50,647 nt of DNA from positions 1 through 50,647 of the forward strand of contig CAIVYV010000072.1 of NCBI GenBank assembly GCA_903910215.1. The letters run 5' to 3'. Positions 17,366 to 24,595 of this stretch are shown piece after piece. This stretch comes from an uncultured Pseudomonadota bacterium. GTDB taxonomy: Bacteria; Pseudomonadota; Gammaproteobacteria; Steroidobacterales; Steroidobacteraceae. The translations under genes were made by a program, and so were the position numbers. Position 1 is the stretch's first letter, and each line of letters starts with the position of its first letter. A model generated the notes under the pieces. The model saw nothing but the letters and a program-made list of their open reading frames with translations. It had not been told where the DNA came from and did not search any database.

Positions 17366-17378
17366 GCGCTCGCTTAGG
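17359..17378. repeat. Palindrome spanning two convergent stop codons
   Basis: GCCTAAGCG (17359-17367) and CGCTTAGGC (17370-17378) form a nine-base perfect inverted repeat with a two-base centre. Each arm contains the TAA stop of one of the two convergent genes, read as Ala-stop on both strands. It lacks a T tract, so it may be only a weak bidirectional end structure. Confidence 0.6.
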
Positions 17379-18906
17379 CGGTTGCGGCCAGCACTTCCAG
17401 CGAAACGCGTTCAGCTGATTCGAGCGCACCTTCCATGCCGCGACTGCCAATCGCAGTGTGCTCACCGCAGAAGAAGAGCCGTTGGTGCGGGGTAGCGATT
17501 GCGGCACGAAGTTCTCGCACTTGGCCAGGTTGAAAGATCGCCCAATCGCCGGCTGCGAAGGGGTCAGTCGTCCATGAGTGAACGGCTGCGACGCTGAGCA
17601 AGCCCTTTGAAGCGGGCCGCAATCGTTCAAACTCGGAGATGATGAGTTGCTTGCCCGCTTCGGTACCGAAACGGTCGACATACAGCCCGTTGAGCCCACG
17701 ACACCAGACGGTCAGGCTCGTGACCTCATCGTCGGTCTTGCCGAATTTTTGAGCAAGCACGAGCCCGAGTGGCCCATCGGTCCACATCGATGGTGACAAC
17801 CCGTCCATTTCCCAGAAGGGCTTCTTGGCGATGATGTGAAACTGCGTGATCGGAATATGACCGAGCGTTTGAATCGCCTTATTTTTGACTGGCTCGGGTA
17901 GCGGTGAGATCGCGACGTGACGCAGCGTCGAGAAAGGCATCGAACACACCACGGCCTTGGCGCGATAACGAGTACCGTCATTGCAGATCACTTCAGCACT
18001 TCGATCGTCGACGTTGATGGCGACGACACGCTTGTTCAAGAGTAGATCGCCTTTGAGCGCTTTGGCCATGGCGATCGGCAGATTTTGATTACCACCTTTG
18101 AAGGCGCCGATGAGTAGCCCGGGCGGGGCGCCAGCCGGCGGGGCACCTGCTGCGGCAGGGCCTGACGGTACGACGTTGGCAGCGCCGGTACGTGAAAATG
18201 CCGTGACAGCTCCGCGATTGACGTTCTGCCAGTTATCCGAGAACGCTTGCTGCAGCAACGACACGTCGTGCGCCGTCGTTCCATAGGCGATGTTGGTATC
18301 GAAGCCGAGGCGGATCATCGCATCGTCGGCACCGTGCGAGCTCAGAAACTCATGTACGGAAATATCGTATTGCGCATGTTTGGCGTCGTGCCAGTTCTCG
18401 AGATCTCGAAATGGCATGTGCTGTTTGAACATGGCGTCGGCCCAGCTCCAGGGCGCGAGTTTTTTCATCTCGCCGCTGAAGGGGTTGCGCGCGTGGGTGG
18501 CCCAATCTTTGATTTGTACGCGCTCACCACCTAAGAAGAGTTCCTGCCCCGCACGATTGGCAAACAGTCGCGGTGCAAGATTGACGATATCGATCTTGTG
18601 GCGAGCGGCTGCTGCGATACAGCGACCGTAGGCGTTTGCAATGGTATTGCCGCCCGCTTCCGGATGTCCGGGTATGTCGAACATCGTGAAGACTCTACCG
18701 CCCACCCGATTGCGCCCTTCTAAGGTGAGTGTTCGTAAGCCGCTTTCTTCAAGCGTTAGCGCGGCTTCGAGCCCGGAGAGACCCGCACCGATGACGATGA
18801 CGTCGAGTTCCCCGGAGCCGGTTGCGCTGTGGGCGATTGGTTGCAGACCGCTGACGGCAGCAGCGACAGCCGATGAGACGACGAATTGGCGACGATTCAG
18901 CTTCAT
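17374..18906 (-). CDS. Tat-exported flavin amine oxidase
   Basis: A 510-residue FAD-dependent amine oxidase of the monoamine-oxidase superfamily. The N terminus NRRQFVVSSAVAAAVSG is a twin-arginine signal, so the folded flavoenzyme is probably exported to the periplasm. The dinucleotide site is VIVIGAGLSGLEAAL with the acidic EGRNRVGGRVFT, and the closing FAD motif is FFCGEHTAIGSRGMEGALES. Residues about 247-263 are a Pro/Ala/Gly-rich low-complexity insert. Family members oxidise amines to imines with H2O2 release. It is the last gene of a six-gene run, coupled by ATGA overlap to the lactonase-like gene. Substrate unknown. Confidence 0.85.
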   Translation of the reverse strand: MKLNRRQFVVSSAVAAAVSGLQPIAHSATGSGELDVIVIGAGLSGLEAALTLEESGLRTLTLEGRNRVGGRVFTMFDIPGHPEAGGNTIANAYGRCIAAAARHKIDIVNLAPRLFANRAGQELFLGGERVQIKDWATHARNPFSGEMKKLAPWSWADAMFKQHMPFRDLENWHDAKHAQYDISVHEFLSSHGADDAMIRLGFDTNIAYGTTAHDVSLLQQAFSDNWQNVNRGAVTAFSRTGAANVVPSGPAAAGAPPAGAPPGLLIGAFKGGNQNLPIAMAKALKGDLLLNKRVVAINVDDRSAEVICNDGTRYRAKAVVCSMPFSTLRHVAISPLPEPVKNKAIQTLGHIPITQFHIIAKKPFWEMDGLSPSMWTDGPLGLVLAQKFGKTDDEVTSLTVWCRGLNGLYVDRFGTEAGKQLIISEFERLRPASKGLLSVAAVHSWTTDPFAAGDWAIFQPGQVRELRAAIATPHQRLFFCGEHTAIGSRGMEGALESAERVSLEVLAATA

Positions 18907-20018
18907 GGTGCGACCCCGGTATTCTCTGGCCTGACGTTATCGGGCAGGCGACAGGTCAACACTTTGGGCTCCGTGATCGAACCGATCAGCAGTTGTCCCC
19001 CGAAAGGTGTACCTACGCTGCCAGCCGAAACAGATTGTCCGAGGTCGAGGAACATGTCGCGGATTTCGACACGGTCGTCCACTAGCGGAGCATCCGGTCG
19101 GGTTCGATAACGAATGATGCGGGTTGGCGCGGGATGCTCGGAGTCTGCGAAATGACGAACGAGATCGAGCAATTTCGGATGGGCGGCGATCCAAAGCGCT
19201 CCTTCCGGGTCGACCTGCAGGTTATCCGGAGCCCCATCGATCACGAGATATTCCCGCAATCGCAAATCCCCGCTTGAGGTGTTTCGATCGAATATCGCGA
19301 CCCGGCGCCCGAACGTTTCGGCGACGTACAGCGTCAGCCCATCTGGGCTCATCGCCATACCGGAGGCGCTTTTGAGGTCACTGGCCACTATGCGCATCTG
19401 CTCACCATCGAAGTAGACGATGGTCGAGAAGCCTTCTCGAAACAGCAGTTCCCGCAGTCGAGTCAGTAGTCCGCCGGCGCCTTTATCGTTAGCCGCATAG
19501 AACTGGCGTGGACCCACCCCGACGATGGCATTGGGCGAAACCAGCAAATCGTTCAGGATGGTTTCGACCGGTTGAAAGAGTCCGTTTGAGCGCTGCTCCA
19601 AAATTTCGATCGCGTGTGTAGCTTCGGGCGGATGGGAGATAACAAACAGGCGTTGTGCGCCATCGCCCATACGGTAGAGCGACATCCCATGTGGCCGGAA
19701 GTTGGCTGGGAGCGAGAGTGCCGCGTTCGTCACTGGCATCGCGGTGTTGTTCAGATTCAGCTGCATGAGCTGACCTGTCACAGGCAGCCCCTCGACCAAG
19801 CCACGCCGGTCCAACACGGACAGATATGCGATACCGCGACTGCGATCGAGCTGAAGATCTTCCGCGCTACCCGGTAGTCCCACGTTGCGACAATATGTGG
19901 CCGTTAGCGGCGTCAGCTCACGGAACTGACCGCCAAAGCGCATGAAGTCGACGAAGAAGCCCGTCATCACCAGCAAGATGATCAAGGAGGGCCAGGCATA
20001 GCGTCCGAGTCGAGACAT
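18903..20018 (-). CDS. Paraoxonase/arylesterase-like beta-propeller protein
   Basis: A 371-residue protein with one N-terminal membrane segment (PSLIILLVMTGFFVDFM) and an extracytoplasmic six-bladed propeller. The signature resembling serum paraoxonases and SMP-30/strictosidine-synthase-like lactonases is SPNAIVGVGPRQFYAAND, which corresponds to the calcium-binding blade with the Asn residues. DLKSASGMAMSPDGLTLYVAET and GAPDNLQVDPEGALWIA follow. Such proteins hydrolyse lactones or aryl esters. Anchored outside the membrane, it could act in the same compartment as the Tat-exported amine oxidase downstream. The gene starts 10 bases after the FAD monooxygenase stop. Confidence 0.72.
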   Translation of the reverse strand: MSRLGRYAWPSLIILLVMTGFFVDFMRFGGQFRELTPLTATYCRNVGLPGSAEDLQLDRSRGIAYLSVLDRRGLVEGLPVTGQLMQLNLNNTAMPVTNAALSLPANFRPHGMSLYRMGDGAQRLFVISHPPEATHAIEILEQRSNGLFQPVETILNDLLVSPNAIVGVGPRQFYAANDKGAGGLLTRLRELLFREGFSTIVYFDGEQMRIVASDLKSASGMAMSPDGLTLYVAETFGRRVAIFDRNTSSGDLRLREYLVIDGAPDNLQVDPEGALWIAAHPKLLDLVRHFADSEHPAPTRIIRYRTRPDAPLVDDRVEIRDMFLDLGQSVSAGSVGTPFGGQLLIGSITEPKVLTCRLPDNVRPENTGVAP

Positions 20019-20028
20019 CCGTCAAAGT

Positions 20029-21237
20029 TTAGCGGATGTGGGTGGCTGCCCGCAGACCTTCGATCATAGAGGTGCGTAGCAGATAGGCTCGAGCGCGAGT
20101 TGGATCAGCCGCAGTATCACGCAGATCCTGTTGCCGCTCTGCTCGAATCGTCGGATTTTTCTCTTCGAGTAGTTTCTTGTTTGCGATAGTTTGCGCTTGC
20201 AAGACACTTTCGGCCACGCTGCGTCGACGTCGATCGTATACATCGAGACTAGAGGGATCCGCATCACCGCGGACGATTGCTGCGAGTCGTGGTGCAAGCT
20301 CATAGGCATCGTGCAAGCCGAAGTTCAGGCCCATGCCGCCCAAGGGGTTATTGACATGGGCAGCGTCACCCACGAGTACGGCCCGGTTGCGACGATAGGT
20401 TTTCGCGACTCGTTGATGCACCGCATAAAGATTGGTGTGCACGACCGCGCTACCGCGTGTCTCAGACGAGAGCGCCGCAAGACGATTTGCGGCATGCGTA
20501 TGATCGAGTAAATCGGCTTCGTTTTCCTCGGGATGCGTCGGAAAGACGCAGCGCCAAAGCCCCTGCGGTCGGTCGCCGGGTATTTTGAATGTGGCGACCC
20601 ACTCGATGGGATCCATCGTGTACGAGCTGAACGCATAGCCTTGTCTGGCAAAGTCGAAATCGGTAGTGATCACCAGAAATCGTTCGGCCCACGTGAAACC
20701 CTCGAAAGGGATGTCTTGCGACTTGCGGACGATACTACGTCCACCATCGGCGCCGACGAGCCAGCGACCGCGGATGATGCAGTCACCGTTCTCCTTGCGA
20801 GCCCGCACGGTCACGCCGGATTCGTCCTGGCTGATCGCTTCGACGTCGACGCCATGCAGCACTCGCGAATGCGGAGATTGCATCACGCGTCGCTGCATCA
20901 TCTCGACCAACTTGTGTTGTTCACACTGCAGCCGATAGGGATAACGAGTGTCTTCGCCGAGTACGGCCAAATCGAATTCGGCGATCAGTCCGGCTTGTCG
21001 ATCTCGTAATTGCCAGTGTCTCGCGATCAAACCACGTTGATGTAGTTCGGCCGTCACACCAGACTTTTCCAGCATTTCGAGTGTCGGCGGATGATAGGTG
21101 GCGGCCCGGGGATCGGCGTGGGGTTTGTCGCTACGCTCGAGTAGCACCACATCGATACCGTGATCGATCAAGAACAAGGCCGTCGCCATTCCGGCGGGCC
21201 CGCCGCCAACGATCACAACATCGGCGTCGATCGTCAT
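20029..21237 (-). CDS. FAD-dependent aromatic hydroxylase-like monooxygenase
   Basis: A 402-residue class A flavoprotein monooxygenase of the PHBH/MhpA group. It has all three group motifs: VIVGGGPAGMATALFLIDHG (FAD ADP moiety), LVGADGGRSIVRK (DG motif) and AVLVGDAAHVNNPLGGMGLN (GD motif). These enzymes hydroxylate phenolic or N-heteroaromatic rings with NAD(P)H and O2. ATG at 21237 was chosen because it overlaps the preceding stop (ATGA) and lies just before the FAD motif. It is the fourth gene of the minus-strand operon and is the reason to suspect an aromatic substrate. The exact substrate cannot be read. Confidence 0.88.
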   Translation of the reverse strand: MTIDADVVIVGGGPAGMATALFLIDHGIDVVLLERSDKPHADPRAATYHPPTLEMLEKSGVTAELHQRGLIARHWQLRDRQAGLIAEFDLAVLGEDTRYPYRLQCEQHKLVEMMQRRVMQSPHSRVLHGVDVEAISQDESGVTVRARKENGDCIIRGRWLVGADGGRSIVRKSQDIPFEGFTWAERFLVITTDFDFARQGYAFSSYTMDPIEWVATFKIPGDRPQGLWRCVFPTHPEENEADLLDHTHAANRLAALSSETRGSAVVHTNLYAVHQRVAKTYRRNRAVLVGDAAHVNNPLGGMGLNFGLHDAYELAPRLAAIVRGDADPSSLDVYDRRRRSVAESVLQAQTIANKKLLEEKNPTIRAERQQDLRDTAADPTRARAYLLRTSMIEGLRAATHIR

Positions 21238-21980
21238 CAGTATCGTTCCAACACCAAGCCGCAGCCGTGAACCGAATCTTCGATACCCGAGCGGCGCAGC
21301 GCATCCCAATAGGTGACAGCATTGATGGCGAGTACCGGCTTATCGAGCCACCGCTCTGCTTGGGCACAAAGTTCGATTGCAGCGAGGTTTGTTCCGACCT
21401 GCACGATCGCATCGATATCGTCACCGTCGAGTTGCTTGAGTGCGTCGATGATCTGGGTGGCCGTGGTGTGCGCGATTTGCACGGGCGAGGGGCACTTCAG
21501 ACCGATCAAGCGAGGAATGACGAAACCGGCTTCTTCAAAATAATGTCGAACCTGCTCGTCGCCCCGTGGTTGGTGAGGTGTCAGCACGGCGATACGCTTC
21601 GCGCCGAGCTTGGCGAGTGCCGCTACGGTTGCTGTCGAGCCCATCGAAACACCGATGCCGGCTCGGGCGGTCAGTTCTGCTTGCAGTTCATCTGCCGCTT
21701 TGACGCCACCCCAAAAGGCCTCTAGAGCGACGCCCATAATGACGTGGGTCGGCTGGCACGTGATGACTTGATCAATTGCACTGCGCATACCATCACGCAT
21801 GGCTTGCACGTGTTCCATGAAAGCCTGTTCGCTCGTTAGCGGCCGCTCGCGGATGCTGATGCGAGCGATATGATTGCTGACGCCGCGTGGACGCAGGAGT
21901 TCGGATTCGGGTTGGCAGCTCGTGTTGGTGGAAGGAACGACGATCGCAATGCGCCCACGCGGGCCAAGTTGATCGGTCAT
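21237..21980 (-). CDS. Asp/Glu racemase-maleate isomerase-arylmalonate decarboxylase family protein, non-canonical
   Basis: A 247-residue protein of the two-lobed Asp/Glu racemase fold. The opening IAIVVPSTNTSCQPE matches the PSSNT-x-x-E block of maleate isomerases, and KPVLAINAVTYWDALR matches their PV-x-SSN-x-x-x-W-x-x-LR block. The two catalytic cysteine positions are not Cys. The first block reads IMGVALEAFWGG (residues 82-92) and the second VQVGTNLAAIEL (194-204) with Gly where Cys is expected. Chemistry therefore differs from cis-trans isomerisation or racemisation, or the protein binds without catalysis. The gene overlaps its neighbours by ATGA on both sides. Confidence 0.75.
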   Translation of the reverse strand: MTDQLGPRGRIAIVVPSTNTSCQPESELLRPRGVSNHIARISIRERPLTSEQAFMEHVQAMRDGMRSAIDQVITCQPTHVIMGVALEAFWGGVKAADELQAELTARAGIGVSMGSTATVAALAKLGAKRIAVLTPHQPRGDEQVRHYFEEAGFVIPRLIGLKCPSPVQIAHTTATQIIDALKQLDGDDIDAIVQVGTNLAAIELCAQAERWLDKPVLAINAVTYWDALRRSGIEDSVHGCGLVLERY

Positions 21981-22765
21981 GGACTTTTGGTGCTCCCACC
22001 GTCGATGGTGATTGAAGTGCCGGTCAGATGCGCAGCACGCGGCGAGGCGAGATAGACAACATGCGTTGCGACTTCTTCGGCAGAGCCTAAGCGGCGCAGT
22101 GCCGTCTTTTCGAGGAAGCGCGTTTCGGCTGCTGCAACGTCGACACCTTCTCGGGTAGCCGCAGCCTGCATCAGGCGGTCCCAGCGCGGCGATCGCACGG
22201 GACCCGGGTTGACCGCATTGATCGAGACGCCATGTGGACCGAGTTCTTCGGCAAGACCGCGTACGATAGCCAGCAGCGCCGCATTGGCTGCAGCGCCCGG
22301 CAACATGCGCGGCTCCGGAAACTTCGCCGAGTTGCCAACCACCATTACGATACGACCGGCGCGACGCTCGATCATCGCAGGTGCCACGGTGCGCAACGCA
22401 CGAATAGCGCCGAAGAGCTTGATCTCGAGATTGCTCTTCCAGGTCACATCGTCCATTTCCCAGAAGATACCGCCCTGCGCGGCTCCCGCGGCAAATATGA
22501 ACACATCAATGCCGCCCAGTGCCTTGATCGCAGCGCGTATGGCCTGATCAGTGGATGTTTCCGAATCGAGTTGACATTCGATCGCGATGGCACCGGGTGA
22601 GCCGCTGGCCTCAACGTCGGCTTTCAATGCTGCCAGAGAGTTGGAATTTCGACCAAGCAGGGCGATGTTGGCGCCTTCACGAGCGAGCTCGAGTGCAATG
22701 GTGGTTCCGAGGAGGCCAGTGGCGCCACACAACACCACTTTGCTGTCACGTAACTGCAGATCCAT
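21977..22765 (-). CDS. SDR-fold protein lacking the YxxxK catalytic pair
   Basis: A 262-residue short-chain dehydrogenase fold. The cofactor loop is VVLCGATGLLGTTIALELA (a G-x-x-G-x-x-G variant) and FAAGAAQGG stands for the NAG motif. Where classical SDRs have Y-x-x-x-K the sequence is MLPGAAANAALLAIVRGLA, so Tyr is Gly157 and Lys is Asn161. The C-terminal substrate part is normal (INAVNPGPVRSPRWDRL and SITIDGG). Oxidoreductase activity by the usual mechanism is unlikely; SDR-fold enzymes without the pair can act as lyases, epimerases or decarboxylases. It is coupled to the following racemase-like gene. Confidence 0.83.
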   Translation of the reverse strand: MDLQLRDSKVVLCGATGLLGTTIALELAREGANIALLGRNSNSLAALKADVEASGSPGAIAIECQLDSETSTDQAIRAAIKALGGIDVFIFAAGAAQGGIFWEMDDVTWKSNLEIKLFGAIRALRTVAPAMIERRAGRIVMVVGNSAKFPEPRMLPGAAANAALLAIVRGLAEELGPHGVSINAVNPGPVRSPRWDRLMQAAATREGVDVAAAETRFLEKTALRRLGSAEEVATHVVYLASPRAAHLTGTSITIDGGSTKSP

Positions 22766-22774
22766 CTTGTTCCT

Positions 22775-23791
22775 TCAGCGTCGACGGGCGAGCACGGCGC
22801 CTCGGCCCAAGGCGTGCAGCTTGCCGCGAGCGAGCTCCGCCGACAACGGGGCCATACCACAGTTGGTACAAGCGATCAGACGATCTGAGTCGACATGTTT
22901 GGCTGCAGCACGGATATTGGCAGCCACTTCCTCGGCGCTTTCGAGTTTACCGGGCAAGACTTCGACGGCCCCAACCAGAAGTGTCTTGTCAGGTAGCAGT
23001 CGCATCAGGTCGGGCGGCACACGTGAACCTGCGAACTCGAGCGATACCTGCTGGACGCCGCTCGCATTGATCCAGGGAAAGATGGTTTCGTATTGGCGCC
23101 ACGTATCACCGAGCGAGGACTTCCATTTCACATTGGCTTCGATGCCGTAGCCATAACAAATGTGGACGATGGTCGTTGCCCTCAGGCCCTGCATGGCGCG
23201 CTCTAGCGCGGCAATACCCCAGTCTCCCACCTCATCGAGAAATACGTTGAATGCCGGCTCGTCGAACTGGATGACATCTGCTCCGGCAGCCTCGAGTTCG
23301 TGCGCCTCTTCGTTGAGCATTTCGGCGAAACGTAATGCCATGTCGGCACGTCGCCCGTAGTGAGCATCGGCCAAGGTGTCACAGATCGTCATCGGACCGG
23401 GTAGTGTGACCTTCAAGGCGCGCGTGGTTTGGGAACGCATGAAAGCGGCATCGGCTACGTGGACGGCAGCGCGGCGTCTAAGCGGTGCCGTCACCGTTGG
23501 CACTTCTGCAATGTAACGATTGTTGCGGATCCCCATCGGCGTTTTCAGGTTCCAATCGATGCCCTCGAGTGTCTCGAGAAAGCCGTGCACGAAGTGGATT
23601 CGAAATTGTTCGCCATCGCCGACGATGTCGATGCCAGGACGTTCTTGTTCGCGCAGCCATTGCAGAGCGGCTCGTTGTTTACCGGCTTGCAATTGCGCGG
23701 CGTCGAGCCGCCATGCTGCCCAGAGTTTTTCGGGCTCAGCGAGCCAATCGGGTTTCGGCAGACTGCCGACGGTCGTGGTGAGAAACATCAC
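22775..23791 (-). CDS. MetE-like zinc methyltransferase/thiol-alkyltransferase, core domain only
   Basis: A 338-residue protein corresponding to the C-terminal catalytic half of cobalamin-independent methionine synthase. Zinc ligands appear intact: His210 and Cys212 in IVHICYGYG, Glu252 in SLEFAGS, and Cys311 in CTNCGM. The opening TTVGSLPKP and the QFDEPAFNVF block (Asp178) also fit. Without the N-terminal half it cannot be classical MetE. Such short homologues include core-MetE methionine synthases and epoxyalkane:coenzyme M transferase. As first gene of a catabolic-looking operon it may move a methyl or alkyl group from or to a thiol, but the substrate is unknown. Confidence 0.82.
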   Translation of the reverse strand: MMFLTTTVGSLPKPDWLAEPEKLWAAWRLDAAQLQAGKQRAALQWLREQERPGIDIVGDGEQFRIHFVHGFLETLEGIDWNLKTPMGIRNNRYIAEVPTVTAPLRRRAAVHVADAAFMRSQTTRALKVTLPGPMTICDTLADAHYGRRADMALRFAEMLNEEAHELEAAGADVIQFDEPAFNVFLDEVGDWGIAALERAMQGLRATTIVHICYGYGIEANVKWKSSLGDTWRQYETIFPWINASGVQQVSLEFAGSRVPPDLMRLLPDKTLLVGAVEVLPGKLESAEEVAANIRAAAKHVDSDRLIACTNCGMAPLSAELARGKLHALGRGAVLARRR

Positions 23792-23879
23792 CGCATGTTA
23801 GCGATGCCGTCGAATCATCCCTGACCGTGATGACGTAATTGCTCGCCAGGCGGATTGGATTTTTAGGTCCCAAAATGTC

Positions 23880-23911
23880 CACGGCCGGGTGGTTCGCACC
23901 ACCCGGCCGTG
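23880..23911. terminator. Perfect 14-bp hairpin between fasciclin and MetE-like genes
   Basis: CACGGCCGGGTGGT (23880-23893) pairs perfectly with 23898-23911 around a four-base TCGC loop. On the minus strand, downstream of the fasciclin stop, it is followed by GGACATTTTGGG, a poor T tract, so it may be a weak terminator or a protective 3' structure for the fasciclin mRNA. Its position also insulates the next operon. Confidence 0.5.
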
Positions 23912-23940
23912 TCGTCCATGGACGTTCAGCATCCCTGCTG

Positions 23941-23960
23941 TCGGGTCATCCATGACCCGA
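23941..23960. repeat. Second hairpin downstream of fasciclin gene
   Basis: TCGGGTCAT (23941-23949) and ATGACCCGA (23952-23960) make a nine-base inverted repeat with a two-base centre, 12 bases past the fasciclin stop. Together with the hairpin at 23880 it makes a double stem-loop 3' end on the minus strand. Confidence 0.5.
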
Positions 23961-23972
23961 GCGTTGGTTTGC

Positions 23973-24461
23973 TCAGTTCGGCAGCAGCACGCTGTCGACT
24001 GCAACCACGACACCGTTGGCGGCGTTGTAGTCGCCCGTTACGCGGGCTCCGTCGACGCGCAGGCGACCGCGCACGAGCTCGACCTTAACGTCGTCGCCGC
24101 CCTCGGTCTTGGCGCTACGGGTGCGCTTGAGATCATCCGCCTCGAGCGCCTTGCCCGGCACCACGTGGCGGGTCAGGATCTTCACGAGCTGATCCTTGTT
24201 CTCAGGGCGCAGCAGTGACTCGAGCTGTTCCGGCGGCAGCTTCGCGAAGGCCTCGTCGGTCGGTGCGAAAATCGTGACCGGGCCCTGGGCGTTGAGCGCG
24301 TCTTGGAGGCCGGCGACCTCGATGGCCTTGGCGAGGGTGTTGAAGTTACCCTTTTGCTTGGCGACATCGAGAACCGTCGGGCTGCCGGCGTAAGCCGACG
24401 CGGCCGTTAAAAATGACAAACAGGCGGCAAAAGCGGCCTTGCGAGTGAATGAGCGAATCAT
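23973..24461 (-). CDS. Secreted fasciclin-domain protein
   Basis: A 162-residue protein with a signal peptide (MIRSFTRKAAFAACLSFLTA, then ASAYA) and one fasciclin (FAS1) domain. Domain hallmarks are FNTLAKAIEVAGLQDAL, VTIFAPTDEAFAKLP (H1 motif), LVKILTRHVVPGKAL and the closing NGVVVAVDSVLLPN (H2 region). FAS1 domains mediate adhesion or binding in the periplasm or on the surface. The start was moved inward from a longer open frame to the ATG that gives the signal peptide. A good sigma-70 promoter lies about 60 bases upstream, next to TGTACA operator-like repeats shared with the divergent CarH-type regulator, suggesting light or B12 control. Confidence 0.9.
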   Translation of the reverse strand: MIRSFTRKAAFAACLSFLTAASAYAGSPTVLDVAKQKGNFNTLAKAIEVAGLQDALNAQGPVTIFAPTDEAFAKLPPEQLESLLRPENKDQLVKILTRHVVPGKALEADDLKRTRSAKTEGGDDVKVELVRGRLRVDGARVTGDYNAANGVVVAVDSVLLPN

Positions 24462-24528
24462 GGCAGTACTCCGTTTAAGTGTTGGGGCGTACCGCGATCC
24501 TGCGTACGCGAATCTATTCGACAACGAG

Positions 24529-24557
24529 ATAGTGACATCGGCTGGAAAGTTTGTCAA
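24529..24557 (-). promoter_or_regulatory. Sigma-70 promoter of the fasciclin gene
   Basis: On the minus strand a perfect -35 TTGACA (24557-24552) is followed after 17 bases by CACTAT (24534-24529), close to the -10 consensus. A leader of roughly 60 bases would precede the fasciclin ATG. The -35 lies directly beside the TGTACA repeats at 24562-24595. Confidence 0.75.
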
Positions 24558-24561
24558 GATG

Positions 24562-24595
24562 TTGTACAGCTAATGGCTGTACACAACATGGACAA
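24562..24595. promoter_or_regulatory. Operator-like TGTACA repeats between fasciclin and the MerR/B12 gene
   Basis: TGTACA occurs at 24563-24568 and 24578-24583 within the inverted repeat GTACAGC-TAATG-GCTGTAC. A further ATGGACAA lies at 24588-24595, 11 bases after CTGTACAC at 24577. These fit a T-x-x-ACA pattern in near-direct repeats, as I recall it for CarH operators. They abut the fasciclin -35 and reach the regulator's start codon, so a bound tetramer could repress both genes. Binding is inference. Confidence 0.5.

Noticed and set aside
20533..21725. Plus-strand open frames opposite the monooxygenase and racemase-like genes
   Set aside because: These are shadows in GC-rich DNA; the minus strand carries all FAD and fold motifs and coupled starts.
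17374..23791. Nicotine or nicotinate degradation cluster
   Set aside because: An amine oxidase, an aromatic hydroxylase and a maleate-isomerase-like gene recall that pathway, but the isomerase-like protein lacks its cysteines and no molybdenum hydroxylase, deaminase or fumarate-forming set is present.
22775..23791. Epoxyalkane:coenzyme M transferase system
   Set aside because: A MetE-like protein next to an SDR suggests it, but no 2-ketopropyl-CoM carboxylase or second SDR dehydrogenase is present, and the SDR lacks its catalytic pair.
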